Notes: generated by a model not told the origin, from the sequence alone. A DNA stretch of 64,000 bases from Cordylochernes scorpioides (GCA_030710605.1 CP092872.1:5032715-5096714), one strand, 5' to 3'. Counted from the first letter of the stretch, positions 1 through 9,583 are shown. Program-made: numbers and translations.

Positions 1-640
1 GTGTGAATATGTAAAAATATTTAATATTTCCATTTATCTCTCCACCCCTATTAACAGTGATCTTATTATCCATATTATATCTAGCTATGTGAAACCCATT
101 TAATTAGTTACCTTACCAGTAGATGTAATAATCGTCATTTTAATTAAATAATTTCCATTTTAACCTAACTCTTAAAAAAAATCATTAAAAAAAAAAAAAA
201 GGAATTCTACCTAATAACGCTTTACGATTTTTACTATTAACAATAGATTTTTCATAATCAAATTATTTATAAAAATATGCCGCCAGCACCTAAACTTTTG
301 TATAGACCTCTCCTACTTGTAAGCACGGCTCACGAAAAATAATTTCTTTCCCTAATCGATTCAAAGTTCACCCTGTAATTCAGGTGTCGAAGAATTCCAA
401 CCACCACGTGAGCCTTGCTTACAACCAACCCTTGGTGACTCTTATCTATCTTCCCCTTAATGCCCCTCTCATTCTTACAACCTTGTTAACCTTATACCAG
501 CTCAGGACCTTTATAGAGAATTATTGATTAATCAATTATCGAACTTCTATATTGTCATTTCAAAATCCTAACCTTCGCCCTTCATTTATGATAATTTATT
601 TCGTAGTTCATCTCTAGCCTATCCACCGACCCACACCATC
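1..640. other. Unannotated AT-rich sequence
   Basis: No frame of convincing length, no RNA motif and no repeat shared with the rest of the window were seen. Short A runs are present near 174-200. Probably non-coding. Confidence 0.5.
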
Positions 641-683
641 TAGCCAATGGTGTGTTCGTCACAGGGTGCAGATTGACTAACTG

Positions 684-908
684 CTAGATATTTATCAACC
701 CCTTTTTGTTCGCACTTGAACAATCTGCATCGAGCGACACAGTTCGCTTCTTCTTCTCGCGCCACACGTTCGCCACACGGACCCTGTCTTCAAATCTATG
801 TTTGTCCATTGTCCAAACCAGAACGATATAGCCTACCTCCGATATTTCCCACGGAGGTACGTTAAACATCGTCGCTGATTTTGTCCGGTCCGTCATCATT
901 TCGCGCAG
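684..908 (-). pseudogene. Possible coding remnant, unrecognised
   Basis: A 71-codon frame on the minus strand begins at two adjacent ATG codons (about 899) and ends at 684. It lies in a stretch (640-1040) clearly richer in G+C and CpG than its surroundings. The product would be mixed, with a hydrophobic centre (SEVGYIVLVW) and a basic run (WREKKKR). Upstream in the same frame two stops appear within about 25 bases, so any longer protein is broken. I recognise no family. Composition suggests old coding or mobile-element sequence, but chance is possible. Confidence 0.22.
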
Positions 909-1060
909 ACATGGGTCTTACTTTCAACCCACCGCGAAATCATCGCCTTGCACAAGCTCCCACGACGGTTCAAACACCTCGTGTCCGAGCAGCTTGTCAC
1001 TTGTAACGGACAACGCAGTCGTCGTCCCAATTTTTGGCACTGTGCGCGCATACTTTCCGC

Positions 1061-1500
1061 AAATTAAATATAAGTCCGTTCGACTTCCTCACCTACACAC
1101 GGGACTTTTTCCCTCGGACTCGCTACACAAGTAACTACATAGATAAGTTAGACTGGCCCAAAGCAAGTTTCCCCTCGCTCTGTCCGCCTATATTCTACCT
1201 TTGCATCTAGAACTATTTTATCTTCGAAAATTAAATATAAATCCATTCGACTTCCTCACCTACACAAGGGACCTTTCCCCTCGGACTCGCTACACAAGTA
1301 ACTACATAGATAAGTTAGATTGGCCCAGGGCAAGTCTCCCCTCGCTCTGTTCGCCGAGGTTCTAACATTGTATGTAGTTTTATATTTACCTCAGTCCTGA
1401 GCTCACATAATTGTCAACCTCAATCTCATTTCTCGTACTCTACACTTATAGCATAGAAAGCCCATGACAAGTTTCCCCTTGCCATGTCCGCCTGAAAAAT
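1061..1500. repeat. 167-bp tandem duplication plus partial third copy
   Basis: The block starting AAATTAAATATAAGTCC at 1061 recurs at 1228 with about 90% identity, including TTCGACTTCCTCACCTACAC and the CGCTACACAAGTAACTAC block. A weaker third piece at about 1455-1495 repeats the CAAGTTTCCCCT...TGTCCGCCT part. The origin is unknown. Confidence 0.75.
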
Positions 1501-1900
1501 ATCTTAAAGTGTAGAGTTCCCCAGTCTTAATGATCTTCAGAATTTAACCATATGTATGTGGCTCTTCTTCTCGTTGTTCACACTCCTCCATATCACTTCC
1601 CTTATAGTACATTAGATTTTGTTGTATATAGCCTTTTATAACCTTGATATTTTCAAAGATTTCCTTAAATGTCAAACTCCCCGGTGTTTTAAAACTGCTT
1701 GTAAATAATATTTACTTGTGTACTATACAATATTTTATTTACATAAAACTATGTCACCATTCCCTTAACTAATTTTAACTGTAAAATTATTTTCTCTATT
1801 CCTGGCTTCTCCAGCTTTAAATATACTTAAACCATGTTCAGCCTTCTTCAACGGGGGCCATATGTCATAATATATGCTCTTCCAGGATTAATAAAACAAA
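1501..1900. other. Unannotated sequence
   Basis: Pyrimidine-rich on the plus strand. No gene or recognisable element was seen. Confidence 0.4.
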
Positions 1901-1902
1901 CC

Positions 1903-2110
1903 AACAGCCAACGAGAGAGAGCTGGGCAGCTAAAGCGAGACACTTTAGACAACTAACTTACGACCATTTTTGGCCACATTCCTGAGGGGGGGGGGGGGGG
2001 GGCCGTCACCACCTGGCGACTATCCTGGTTAGCCCCCCGGTTGTGTACACAGGGAAAACAGTCGTTCAGCTGATAAAGTCTCGCTCGCTCTCTCTCGGCT
2101 GGCTGCCTGG
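1903..2110. repeat. G-tract hairpin, possible small inverted-repeat element
   Basis: Left end CCAACAGCCAACGAGAGAGA is roughly inverted in the right end CTCTCTCTCGGCTGGCTGCC. Between them lies an 18-base run of G at about 1985-2002 followed by GGCCGTCACC. The inner part also has AGCGAGACACTTTAG against GATAAAGTCTCGCT. This is compatible with an old MITE. The G run is a possible quadruplex site and an assembly-error hot spot. Confidence 0.4.
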
Positions 2111-2698
2111 ATGATTGCTCTAACAACTCGTCGTGTGATTATTTCTCTCCTCACCACATTTACCACTATATTGTCACATTGAAAGTCGAAAGGATCATAT
2201 TACAGAAGAGTCGACAGGATCATATCTCATATATATATATATATACAGGATACTATATACAATGTACATGGCGCCTCTGCCACTGCTGCAGAGTATGGTG
2301 GATAATCTCCAACGAGTTTTATACTTTCAAACATATTATGTAAGTAGAAATGAACCATTGTTCTCAAATATAAACCATCTCACTTGTCAGAGCCTGTGCG
2401 ATGCGCCGTTTTTTTTTTCAAATTCTCTTTTTAAACAAAGATATAATCCGATTATGATAATTAATTTGTAATTTACCAAAACCAATTATAATTGTATTGT
2501 TTTTATAAAGTTTTTTTTTTTTGGAGTTCCATTGTTACATAGTAGAATGTAACTCCATCTTAAAAAAAATCTAAGTTGTTTTTTTACATTTTAAGCATTT
2601 CAAATTGATTTTTCTTGTACTCCATAAACACCTATAGATTAAATTTGTATATAATTATAGATATAAGACATACAAAGTATACATATATTGTAACATAG
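2111..2698. other. Unannotated AT-rich sequence with short TA microsatellite
   Basis: A short (TA)n run lies at 2229-2245. The 69-codon frame at 2262-2471 has no recognisable features and I do not support it as a gene. Confidence 0.4.
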
Positions 2699-2879
2699 AG
2701 AATTAGGAAAGACAAACTTCAGGATGACACAGCAATTTATTTAAGACAAAAACAAAATCAACATTTATAAGATACGAGATAAGCAATGAGGGAAGTTTCC
2801 TGAATAACAAAATATAAACAAATATAAATATGAAAAATAATAATCTCTGTACATATAATATAATAAATACTTTTCTACA
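2699..2879 (-). mobile_element. Solo LTR, family LTR-1
   Basis: This 181-bp block is an inverted relative of the blocks at 21898-22082 and 50171-50357. The family starts TGTAACA and carries an AATAAA-like polyadenylation signal followed by CTTCAGGATGACACAG-type sequence (read here on the plus strand). It ends in CA, and the two plus-strand copies end TGGCA. ATAT flanks both sides, consistent with a 4-bp target duplication. No internal retrotransposon region is present. Confidence 0.6.
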
Positions 2880-3055
2880 ATATTGTTAAATTGCGGAAGG
2901 ATGATATTCATTTATCTAAAGGGGTACTTCTTTCTTTAAAAATGTATTAAAATATTGGAATTGGGTTTATCACCTCTGAGTAGAAAGCCCATCAACATGA
3001 TAGGATGTGTTGAAACTCCATCTTTGGAAATTTCAGACAAATACTTAAACATGTG

Positions 3056-3300
3056 AAAAAATAGTACAAATGTGAAATTTCTGTGAAAAATAGACATTTC
3101 GGCCAGTTAGAGGTTTTTTTTATTTTCTCAACGATACAAAATTTTGAAAAAATAAAAAATAATAAAAAAAAAAACTAACTGGACAAAGTGTCTATATTTC
3201 ACAGAAATATGAATGCCGGCCAGGCAACCTCTATCTTCAGGAAATGTGAAATTTATTCACCCTATTCCAGTACAATTCCACATTTGTACTAATATTTTCA
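3056..3300. repeat. Palindromic non-autonomous element
   Basis: ATAGTACAAATGTGAAATTT at the left is inverted at the right (TTCCACATTTGTACTAAT). Inner arms TTCTGTGAAAAATAGACA and TGTCTATATTTCACAGAA also pair. The same AGTACAAATGTGATATT end is used by the family A Penelope-like units elsewhere, so this is probably a related non-autonomous element. A GGCCAGTTAG piece near 3100 is matched by CTAACTGG near 3175. Confidence 0.55.
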
Positions 3301-3440
3301 GAGGGCCAACAGCCCGGAACGCGTATTAATCGTGATTAATCAAGAATGGGTATTTGGCCAAATTATTGAATAATTTGAAAAAATAAACGAAAAGTTGATA
3401 TTTATTCCGATAGATGGCGCATGTAGGAATGTAAAAAGAA
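3301..3440 (+). mobile_element. Penelope-like family A fragment with broken hammerhead
   Basis: GAGGGCCAACAGCCCGGAAC at 3301 is the stem II and GAAAC part of the family A hammerhead, with GAAA changed to GGAA and the CTGATGA half lost. It continues as the usual family A body (AGAATGGGTATTTGGCC, then TATTTATTCCGATAGATGGC). Confidence 0.6.
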
Positions 3441-3454
3441 AGGTTAACCCATCC

Positions 3455-3545
3455 TTCAAAACTTAGCGCCACCTATTGACCTTTTCCGCAAACTAGCGGA
3501 CTCGGTTCGGTGAAAAAGTCACACCAATTTCGAAATTTTCAGAAC
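3455..3545 (-). repeat. Family G repeat, 3' tail fragment
   Basis: Read on the minus strand this matches the end of the family G repeat at 43240-43275 (TTTGTCACCGA..., CCGCTAGTTTGCGG, GGTCAATAG). The hammerhead part is absent. Confidence 0.5.
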
Positions 3546-3559
3546 GTATCTATTAAGAG

Positions 3560-4058
3560 TTATTCTGTTGGGAGAGGTGATCCATATTTTTATGATTAAT
3601 TTCCTCTAGGAAAAATCTCCGTTGATAAGGGAGAGTCTAGTAAAATTCTATATACAGTTACGAGCGTCATCAATTCTTCATCTCTTAATCAGTTTTCGTC
3701 TCTGTCACCGTTTTCTTTTTTTTTGGAATGGCGCCCTCCTATTGGTTGGCTACGATCACGCTACCTTTGCCCCCCCCCACTCGCTTTTTCGTTTTTGTAA
3801 CTATTGTGTTGGAGCGGGTCGCTCCTTAAATAAATGCATATATTAGTTAAAAACCAAATGGAATCCTCTCTTTCTTTTTCCCAGCAAGAGACGCCTACGG
3901 AAGCCAACAGTACATAGACAGATAAAGCACATAGGCTATTAGTTATTAACTAACATATGCATTTATTTAAGGCGCCAATTTATAATTGTAACAAATAGTA
4001 TTTGAATCAAAACATTCAATCGAGTAAAACACGGGCGTTGCCCGGGTCATTCGGCTAG
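3560..4058 (+). mobile_element. Helitron-like element, 3' end intact
   Basis: The right end has the diagnostic Helitron 3' architecture: a GC-rich hairpin (CGGGCGTTGCCCG), about ten bases, then CTAG followed by host T at 4059. The preceding 70 bases (GGCGCCAATTTATAATTG onward) match the inverted ends of the elements at 14951 and 33819. Farther upstream ACAGTTACGAGCGTCAT and CTGTCACCGTTTTC match sequence beyond the tRNA remnant at 15160-15220. Internally CCTTAAATAAATGCATAT (about 3821) and its inverse (about 3955-3973) bracket a 120-base insert. No RepHel frame: non-autonomous. The left end is not defined. Confidence 0.6.
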
Positions 4059-4094
4059 TCTTGTCATAAAAACAGAGGTAAACTGTAATTTGAA

Positions 4095-4255
4095 AAAGAA
4101 AGAATAAACAATATTAAGGTAAAGGGTTTCTTTTAATTTTGATTTTCGTGAGTTTTCGAGAAATATTTCATCTCTTCAAGCTCGAAAACTTGCGAAAATC
4201 AAAATGAAAAGAAACCCTTTACCTTAATATTATTATTTCTTTTTCGAATAATTTC
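4095..4255. repeat. Inverted repeat, ~65-bp arms
   Basis: ATATTAAGGTAAAGGGTTTC at about 4112 is matched in inverse by GAAACCCTTTACCTTAATAT at about 4211. The arms continue inward to CGAG/CTCG with a 20-base loop. This is a fold-back or MITE-like structure with no coding capacity. Confidence 0.7.
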
Positions 4256-4800
4256 TAGGTAATTATAACTCACATATAAATTGTAATTTGATAATACATC
4301 CCATGACATGGTTAGAACAGTTTCTGCGTGTGTTGATACAGCAGTAATGAAGATGGAATTACAAGACATTTCTAAGGGATAAAGCTCTAACTGTATATGT
4401 ATCAATAATGTTAATTTACATTTGAATATGAAATATATTAAACCTATTGTAAGTAAAGTAATAAAGATTTTTCACAATGCATTTACAAAAGGTATTAATA
4501 CCTTTCTATATTTAAGATGGAATGAGCCTTTGAATATATTATATGTTAAATATATATTCTATGGTCACATTCAACATTTAAGACTTAAAAACTTTGAAAA
4601 TCAATAAAACTCTGCGAATATTTGAATTAGAGCATTGCAGTGATTGTTGCAATGTACAGAAATAAGAGACATGCGTATTTTAAACAAGTTTGAACAAAAT
4701 CGATTTTATCTCTCTTAAAAAAACAGAGAACCGGTGACATTAAAATATGAAATTCCTTTAGGTTTTGTCCATGATTGTTTCTCTTTAAAAATGGATTAAC
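4256..4800. other. Unannotated AT-rich sequence
   Basis: Short frames at 4199-4405 and 4422-4607 have AT-rich composition and no recognisable motif. I see nothing supported here. Confidence 0.4.
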
Positions 4801-5015
4801 ACTATGTATTTTGAGGTACAGCTTGCACCACGCTGACGAGGGCCAACATCCCGTAACGCGTACCTACTAGCCTTTTTTGATTAATCAAGAATGGGTATTT
4901 GGCCAATTAGGGAATAATTAAAAATCAATGAATAGTTGGTATTTATTCCGATAGATGGTGCAAGCTATCAGTAACTTTCAGCTACCCGATAAGGAGATGC
5001 CTTTTTTTCTTTTAA
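4800..5015 (+). mobile_element. Penelope-like family A copy with decayed hammerhead (4827-4868)
   Basis: This copy has the family body in plus orientation: GCACCACG, CTGACGA, GGGCCAACATCCC, then GTAAC instead of GAAAC, and ACGCGT. It is followed by GAATGGGTATTTGGCCAAT and TTATTCCGATAGATGGTGC, and ends at GATAAGGAGATGCC. The GAAA-to-GTAA change and poor stem I pairing predict an inactive ribozyme. Confidence 0.65.
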
Positions 5016-5177
5016 CTATGCATTTTATTGTAGCATTCAGTATTGGACCTACAAGTAATGAAAATAATTTGATACAACATAATTTTGGAGAATTCTGACC
5101 AAAGCCAATCTGTGTACCCTGGTTTTAGGGTTTTGGCCTTTTACAGTACAGGTAGGGCTTGGATTTCATAACATTCA

Positions 5178-5396
5178 ATGAAAATAACTCATGGACAATA
5201 TTTAGGGAGGTGGAAAGTCTTCGATGTAAACAGTTATCTATTTTTATTTTTGAGGAGACAGAGACAATTTTGTTCACACTTAGTTATCTCGTGTGTCTTC
5301 AATAAAGGTCACAGTAATAACTTCCAGAGTTATTGTCTCAATTCCGATATACATGATAAAAGGTACAACTTCCTTAAGGTTTATCTATGTGTATTT
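5178..5396 (+). mobile_element. Mariner-like MITE, family D (single unit)
   Basis: The left end CTCATGGACAATATTTAGGG and right end CTTCCTTAAGGTTTATC are degraded versions of the family D inverted repeat (consensus CTCATGGACAAAACTTAAGG). The interior carries TTATCTCGTGTGTCTTCAAT and TATTGTCTCAATTCCGATAT, as in the satellite at 12780-13830. No transposase. Confidence 0.6.
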
Positions 5397-5833
5397 GCCA
5401 AAAAGTAAAAAAAAAGAAAGAAATATTTTAATATCTGTTTAATTTTTAGTTTTTCCTTTCTAACTTAGAATAGAGAATTTTAAGGGAGGAATATTGTAAT
5501 ATAGTTTTCTAATTATTAATTTAATTTCTTATATCTAATTAAGATTTATAAATGTGATCTCTTCACAAATTAATTTTTTCCTGAAATTTTATTTTTTTCT
5601 GAAAAAAATTGCTGAATTCCTAATTAGTGTTAATTAATTGCCTTTTTCCTGAATTGTAAGTTTTTTGTTTAAGGAGGAAAGGAGACTGTGTTTGAAGACA
5701 TGGCAAATATAGAAATATTTGTAGATAGAGCGGATTTTTTCTTTAGTGTTTTATCATATTACCGTGGATTTTGATTGACTATCATAGGCTCTTCTATATT
5801 TCCAAAAGATCTGTTGTCTTCATTTAGTAATTA

Positions 5834-6160
5834 TTTTGAAAATAGAGCAATCCATAAATAAATCTTTAATTAAAAAGGCATATATTGGATCAAAATATCA
5901 TTTTTTGGCTGAACGCCAACCTTTATCAAGGTGTTATAACATTTTAAAGTGTGTCAACAACAAACTCAGCGCCACATAACGTCAACAGAATTAAGTTTTA
6001 AAAAAAAAATTGTTATATTCAATGGGGAGAGAAAAAATTTGATATTTATAAAAAAAAATAAAACACACGCAAACCAACTATTTAGAAAATGGAATTGGAA
6101 ATTCATCACATTAACGTTTACAGGTACAACTTCCTTAAGTTTTGTCTCCATGAGTAAAGA
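5834..6160 (-). mobile_element. Penelope-like family C copy with hammerhead-like motif (5906-5938)
   Basis: On the minus strand the stem II sequence GGTTGGCGTTCAGCCAA follows the family C core TTGATAA. The GAAATATTGG side is truncated here. The outer sequence (GGCATATATTGGATCAAAAT) and the inner sequence (AACTCAGCGCCACATAACGT) recur at 16690-16880 and 50690-50800. A family D end fragment (TACAACTTCCTTAAGTTTTG) lies at 6124-6145. Confidence 0.6.
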
Positions 6161-6216
6161 TAAATGACCTGTTATTGCAAACACAAGGTAATAAGACCAA
6201 ATCTAAATAAATAAAT

Positions 6217-6259
6217 AGTGTGTGGCGTTTCAGTGTTGTTACCATCTTCAGACAAAAGT
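6217..6259 (-). ncRNA. Hammerhead motif B, inverted copy (degenerate)
   Basis: The minus strand reads CTGAAGATGGTAACAACACT directly into GAAACGCC. The closing strand of stem II is deleted, so activity is unlikely. It faces the tandem array head to head. Confidence 0.5.
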
Positions 6260-6303
6260 ACTGAATCTATTCAGTATCTCTATAGTGTTCTATTTACATT
6301 CAG

Positions 6304-6352
6304 TACCTTTGTCTGAAGATGGTAATAACGCTGTTAATGAAACATCACACAC
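6304..6352 (+). ncRNA. Hammerhead motif B1
   Basis: CTGAAGA, stem II GGTAATAACGCTGTTAAT (weakened) and GAAACATC. Core bases are intact, but the stem II pairing is imperfect. Confidence 0.5.
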
Positions 6353-6468
6353 TATTTATTTATTTGTATTTGGTCTTATTACCTTGTGTTTACACTATTT
6401 ATTTATTTTGATTTGGTCTTATTACCTTGTGTTTATAATCTATAATCCAAATTGTGCCTATCATTCAG

Positions 6469-6515
6469 TACCTTTGTCTGAAGATGGTAACAACACTGTA
6501 CTGAAACGTCACACA
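6469..6515 (+). ncRNA. Hammerhead motif B2 (degenerate)
   Basis: CTGAAGA and GAAACGTC are present, but stem II is reduced (GGTAACAACACTGTACT). Confidence 0.45.
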
Positions 6516-6590
6516 ATATTTATTTATTTGGATTTGGTCTTATTACCTTGTGTTTATAATATATAATCCAAATTGTGCCTTATCATTCAG

Positions 6591-6639
6591 TACCTTTGTC
6601 TGAAGATGGTAACAACGCCGTTACCGAAACGTCACACAC
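6591..6639 (+). ncRNA. Hammerhead motif B3 (best of array)
   Basis: CTGAAGA is followed by T, the 6-bp stem GGTAAC/GTTACC with loop AACGCC, GAAAC and GTC. The bases after GAA form palindromic ACGT, as in dimer-type hammerheads. Stem I can pair TTTGT with ACACA. The extra T before stem II is non-canonical. Confidence 0.65.
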
Positions 6640-6703
6640 TATTTATTTGGTCTTATTACCTTGTGTTTATAATCTATAATCCAAATTGTGCCTTATCATT
6701 CAG

Positions 6704-6752
6704 TACCTTTGTCTGAAGATGGTAACAACGCTGTTACCGAGACATCACACAC
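6704..6752 (+). ncRNA. Hammerhead motif B4 (mutated)
   Basis: The stem II and CTGAAGA are intact, but GAAAC is changed to GAGAC, which should abolish activity. Confidence 0.5.
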
Positions 6753-6820
6753 TATTTATTTATTTGGTCTTATTACCTTGTGTTTATAATCTATAATCCA
6801 AATTGTGCCTTATCATTCAG

Positions 6821-6869
6821 TACCTTTGTCTGAAGATGGTAACAACGCTGTTACCGAAACATCACACAC
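6821..6869 (+). ncRNA. Hammerhead motif B5
   Basis: Intact CTGAAGA, 6-bp stem II and GAAAC, with ATC as the cleavage triplet. Confidence 0.6.
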
Positions 6870-6938
6870 TATTTATTTATTTTGGTCTTATTACCTTGTG
6901 TTTATAATCTATAATCCAAATTGTGCCTTATCATTCAG

Positions 6939-6987
6939 TACTTTTGTCTGAAGATGGTAACAACGCCGTTACCGAAACATCACACAC
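6939..6987 (+). ncRNA. Hammerhead motif B6
   Basis: As B5: core and stem II intact, ATC triplet. Confidence 0.6.
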
Positions 6988-7051
6988 TATTTATTTGGTC
7001 TTATTACCTTGTGTTTATAATCTATAATCCAAATTGTGCCTTATCATTCAG

Positions 7052-7100
7052 TACCTTTGTCTGAAGATGGTAACAACGCCGTTACCGAAACATCACACAC
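7052..7100 (+). ncRNA. Hammerhead motif B7
   Basis: As B5: core and stem II intact, ATC triplet. Last unit of the array. Confidence 0.6.
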
Positions 7101-7155
7101 TATTTATTTATTTGGTCTTATTACCTTGTGTTTATAATCTATAATCCCAATTGTT

Positions 7156-7569
7156 CTTTATCACTATTATTGCAAGATTGACTTCTCCTCACGAAACGTG
7201 TCAAATATTTTACAATTATCTTTATGAAGATAAATGCGATTCCTCATCAAAATTTCAAATTTATGTCAACATATAGAATTAATAATTCATAATAAGTTCT
7301 AATATAATGTATATACATTTCTGAATTGCATACCTAGTTAGTGTGAAATATAAATGTATAATTTCTCCTTACGGAGAGACACTCATAAAATTTGCAAGCC
7401 TATATGTATATAAAAATCATCACAAATTCAGATTTATGAAGAAGCGAAGATATGAAATATATTCTATATATTAAATATTAAACATAGAAACTTGTATATG
7501 TTTCTCATATAAATAATATATGACTTAAAGTCAATCGTATAATTGGTTTCCAACATTGGAATATATTTA
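7156..7569. other. Unannotated AT-rich sequence
   Basis: No supported gene, RNA or shared repeat was seen. Confidence 0.4.
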
Positions 7570-7850
7570 TGAAAAAAGGGCATCTCCATATCGTGTAACT
7601 GAAAGTTGCTGATGGCTTGCGCCATCTATCGGAATAAATATCAACTATTCTCGTTGATTTTTAATTATTCCAGAATTGGGCAAATACCCATTCTTGATTA
7701 ATCAAGAAAAGCTAACCACGGACGCGTTTCGGGCTGTTGGCCCTTATCAGCGTGGTTCAAGCTGTACCTCAACGACCAAAAAAACTGGTCATTCAAGGCA
7801 TCCTGAAAAATCATGAAACGGGTAGTTAAGGCCTGAATTGCGAATTCACA
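7570..7850 (-). mobile_element. Penelope-like family A copy
   Basis: The unit runs from AAAAAAGGGCATCTCC through CTGATGGCTTGCGCCATCTA, TTGATTTTTAATTATTCC and the hammerhead (7713-7757) to the ACTGGTCATTCAAGG and AACGGGTAGTTAAGGCC tail. The same order is seen at 20637 and 41335. No reverse transcriptase frame is present. Confidence 0.7.
7713..7757 (-). ncRNA. Hammerhead motif A1 (core mutated)
   Basis: The minus strand reads ACCACG, CTGATAA, GGGC-CAACA-GCCC, GAAAC, GCGTC, CGTGG. G8 of the core is A while C3 is unchanged, so the 3-8 pair is lost. Inactivity is expected. Confidence 0.7.
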
Positions 7851-7945
7851 TTGGAATATATACTGAACTTCTCCTTCTCTTCTTCAGTTTTATTGGTGTT
7901 GAGGAGGTTTCGGTGTTCATTGTAAGAAACTGATCAAGTGAATCC

Positions 7946-7990
7946 TTTCTCAACGTTTCGACAAAAATCTTTTGTCTTCGTCAGGAGAAA
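7946..7990 (-). ncRNA. Hammerhead motif E
   Basis: On the minus strand stem I TTTCTC pairs perfectly with GAGAAA. The core CTGACGA is followed by one extra A, then a 7-bp stem II (GACAAAA/TTTTGTC, loop GAT), GAAAC and cleavage triplet GTT. The palindromic ACGT forms stem III. All invariant bases are present. The extra A before stem II is the only deviation. A GCTGGCCAGACAACC piece downstream (8045-8070) is shared with 3214-3240. Confidence 0.7.
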
Positions 7991-8090
7991 TAAATAAAAA
8001 GAAAACATTTGCCAAGGCGTTAGAAATTGTTCTGAGGTTGAATGCTGGCCAGACAACCTATATCTTCAGGATTATCAAGTGAATGTATGG

Positions 8091-8985
8091 CATTACTTGA
8101 GAATGGTTGTATTTGTAAATTGAAAACATCTTTTGAAAACACTAAAGGTTTATAGTCTATCTATAAAACGAAATAAATATATGATCCCTTAAAAAAATCA
8201 AGATGAAAAGTTTTGGATAAGCAGTGAAATTTCCGAGTGGCTTCACCAGTTTAACGTAATTAGATCTAGTTTAGATCAAATATCGAAACATTTTTGGAAT
8301 AAGACAGGTTTTTAAAATATTGGAATCATCATTAATGTGGTTTAAACTTCCAACGGTTTCGCCAGTTTGATCTATCAGCCCGTTATAAACTCGTATTGGA
8401 CCGGTGCAATCTCATTGGTCGAGCCGCACCAGCACCTTTTATTTAGGGCTTTAGCATCCCTTGCCACTTCTAAATTTTAGAGTCTTCTACTTTCTCTTTA
8501 TTTTTATACCATATATAAATGCATATAGCATTGCTTTTTGGCCCCAAAATAATTCATAAATAAACCTAAAAGGCAATAAATAAATATAAAAAATAAAATA
8601 ATAAATATAGAAAAATACAAAAGAATGGTGGAAGAAATTGAAGCATTACAACCATACAAGAAAATGGGTACAAGACAATGTGATGTGAAACATCAAATTC
8701 CTGACAAAATATTAGAGTTTAATATCCCATGTTTAAAAAGAATGAAAGCTTGTCACACACTCTCTTGTCCAACTTATTGGATAGCGCTCCCTGGATCTCT
8801 TATTGAATTCAAACAACACACACTTTCCTCTTTCTTTCTGACAGAAAGACCTCTTCATAAATTTATAAACCTCGCAGTAAGTGACTGTTTATTAAACCGC
8901 TCATTTATATTTCACAAAAACAGTTTTAAAACATTTACTGCAAATTGAGAATAGAATTAACACTAAGTTCGATAGAATATTTAAT
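8091..8985. other. Unannotated AT-rich sequence
   Basis: AACGGTTTCGCCAGTTTGAT at about 8350 is a fragment of the R repeat found at 33230. The open frame at 8625-8948 (107 codons) has no recognisable domain and ordinary intergenic composition. I do not call it a gene. Confidence 0.4.
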
Positions 8986-8987
8986 AA

Positions 8988-9292
8988 GTTAAGAAAAAGG
9001 CATCTCCTTATCGTTAAACTGAATGTTGATGATGGCTTACGCCATCTATCGGAATAAATATAAACTATTCTCGTTGATTTTTAATTATTCCAGAATTGGC
9101 CAAATACCCATTCTTGATTAATCAAGAAAAGCTAACCACGGACACGTTTCGGGCTGTTGGCCTTCATCAGCGTGGTGTAAGCCATCAGCAACTTTCAGTT
9201 GCGCGATAAGGAGATGTCTTTTTCTTAATTTATGCACCTTATCCCAGTACAATATTACATTTGTACTATTTTTCACATTTAATAAGTATGTA
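8988..9292 (-). mobile_element. Penelope-like family A copy with inverted ends
   Basis: AAGGCATCTCCTTATCG with CTGAA.GTTG.TGATGGCTTACGCC at the left is inverted at the right (GTAAGCCATCAGCAACTTTC, CGATAAGGAGATG). The unit ends with the shared TTATGCACCTTATCCCAGTA tail and TTTGTACTATTTTTCAC. The hammerhead lies at 9134-9177. Confidence 0.7.
9134..9177 (-). ncRNA. Hammerhead motif A2 (nearly intact)
   Basis: The minus strand reads ACCACG, CTGATGA, AGGC-CAACA-GCCC, GAAAC, GTGTC, CGTGGT. Core and stem I are complete. The first stem II pair is A.C instead of G-C, and the stem III palindrome is weakened (ACGTGT). Confidence 0.7.
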
Positions 9293-9299
9293 ATTATAA

Positions 9300-9392
9300 G
9301 ACAAGAAAGCGCACACACATACAGCTTTATTAAGACTACTGGTCTTATACAGATTCATCACAGGAAGGAAGCATAAATGGAGCTTAATAAGA
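9300..9392 (-). mobile_element. LTR-2 fragment
   Basis: CAGCTTTATTAAGACTACTG, GTCTTATACAGATTCATC and GGAAGGAAGCATAAATGG are the inverse of the 3' part of the LTR-like block at 31480-31790, including its AATAAAGCTG polyadenylation region. A third copy lies at 63245-63420. Confidence 0.5.
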
Positions 9393-9487
9393 CGATAAAA
9401 CATGCAAGGACAGTATACAATTATTTATTTGTAACAATCATATTTACTGGCTGTGTTTTTCTTTTCAATAATAATAAATATTATCTC

Positions 9488-9583
9488 TACAGACTTTACT
9501 GCAATGATAGAAGTTATTGAATGAGAGGGCTTGGCTCATGATATTATTAAAGAACCAAGCCCTCTCATTCAATAAATTTTAAA
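9488..9583. repeat. R-type short palindrome
   Basis: TTATTGAATGAGAGGGCTTG and its inverse CAAGCCCTCTCATTCAATAA are separated by about 25 bases. These are relatives of the R palindromes at 22135 and 33100. Confidence 0.6.

Larger units (their letters stand above)
6180..7155 (+). repeat. Tandem array of hammerhead-bearing units (family B)
   Basis: Seven plus-strand units have core C3 positions at 6313, 6478, 6600, 6713, 6830, 6948 and 7061 (spacing 113-122 after a longer first unit). One inverted unit sits at the left edge. Each unit reads CATTCAGTACCTTTGT, CTGAAGA, T, GGTAAC/GTTACC stem II, GAAAC, RTCACACAC, then TATTTATTTGGTCTTATTACC and TGTGTTTATAATCTATAATCC. It could be the tandem concatemer form of a retrozyme or Penelope-like terminal repeat. 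No protein frame belongs to it. Confidence 0.8.

Noticed and set aside
1985..2002. Run of 18 G residues as a functional quadruplex
   Set aside because: Possible, but homopolymer length is unreliable in assemblies and nothing nearby indicates a promoter.
3214..3240. CCTGAAGATAGAGGTTGCC (minus) as another hammerhead, with relatives at 8045 and 31921
   Set aside because: CTGAAGA is present but GAAA and a matching stem II are not at the needed position.
8625..8948. 107-codon plus frame
   Set aside because: No domain, no splice context and background composition; length is within chance for this much AT-rich DNA.
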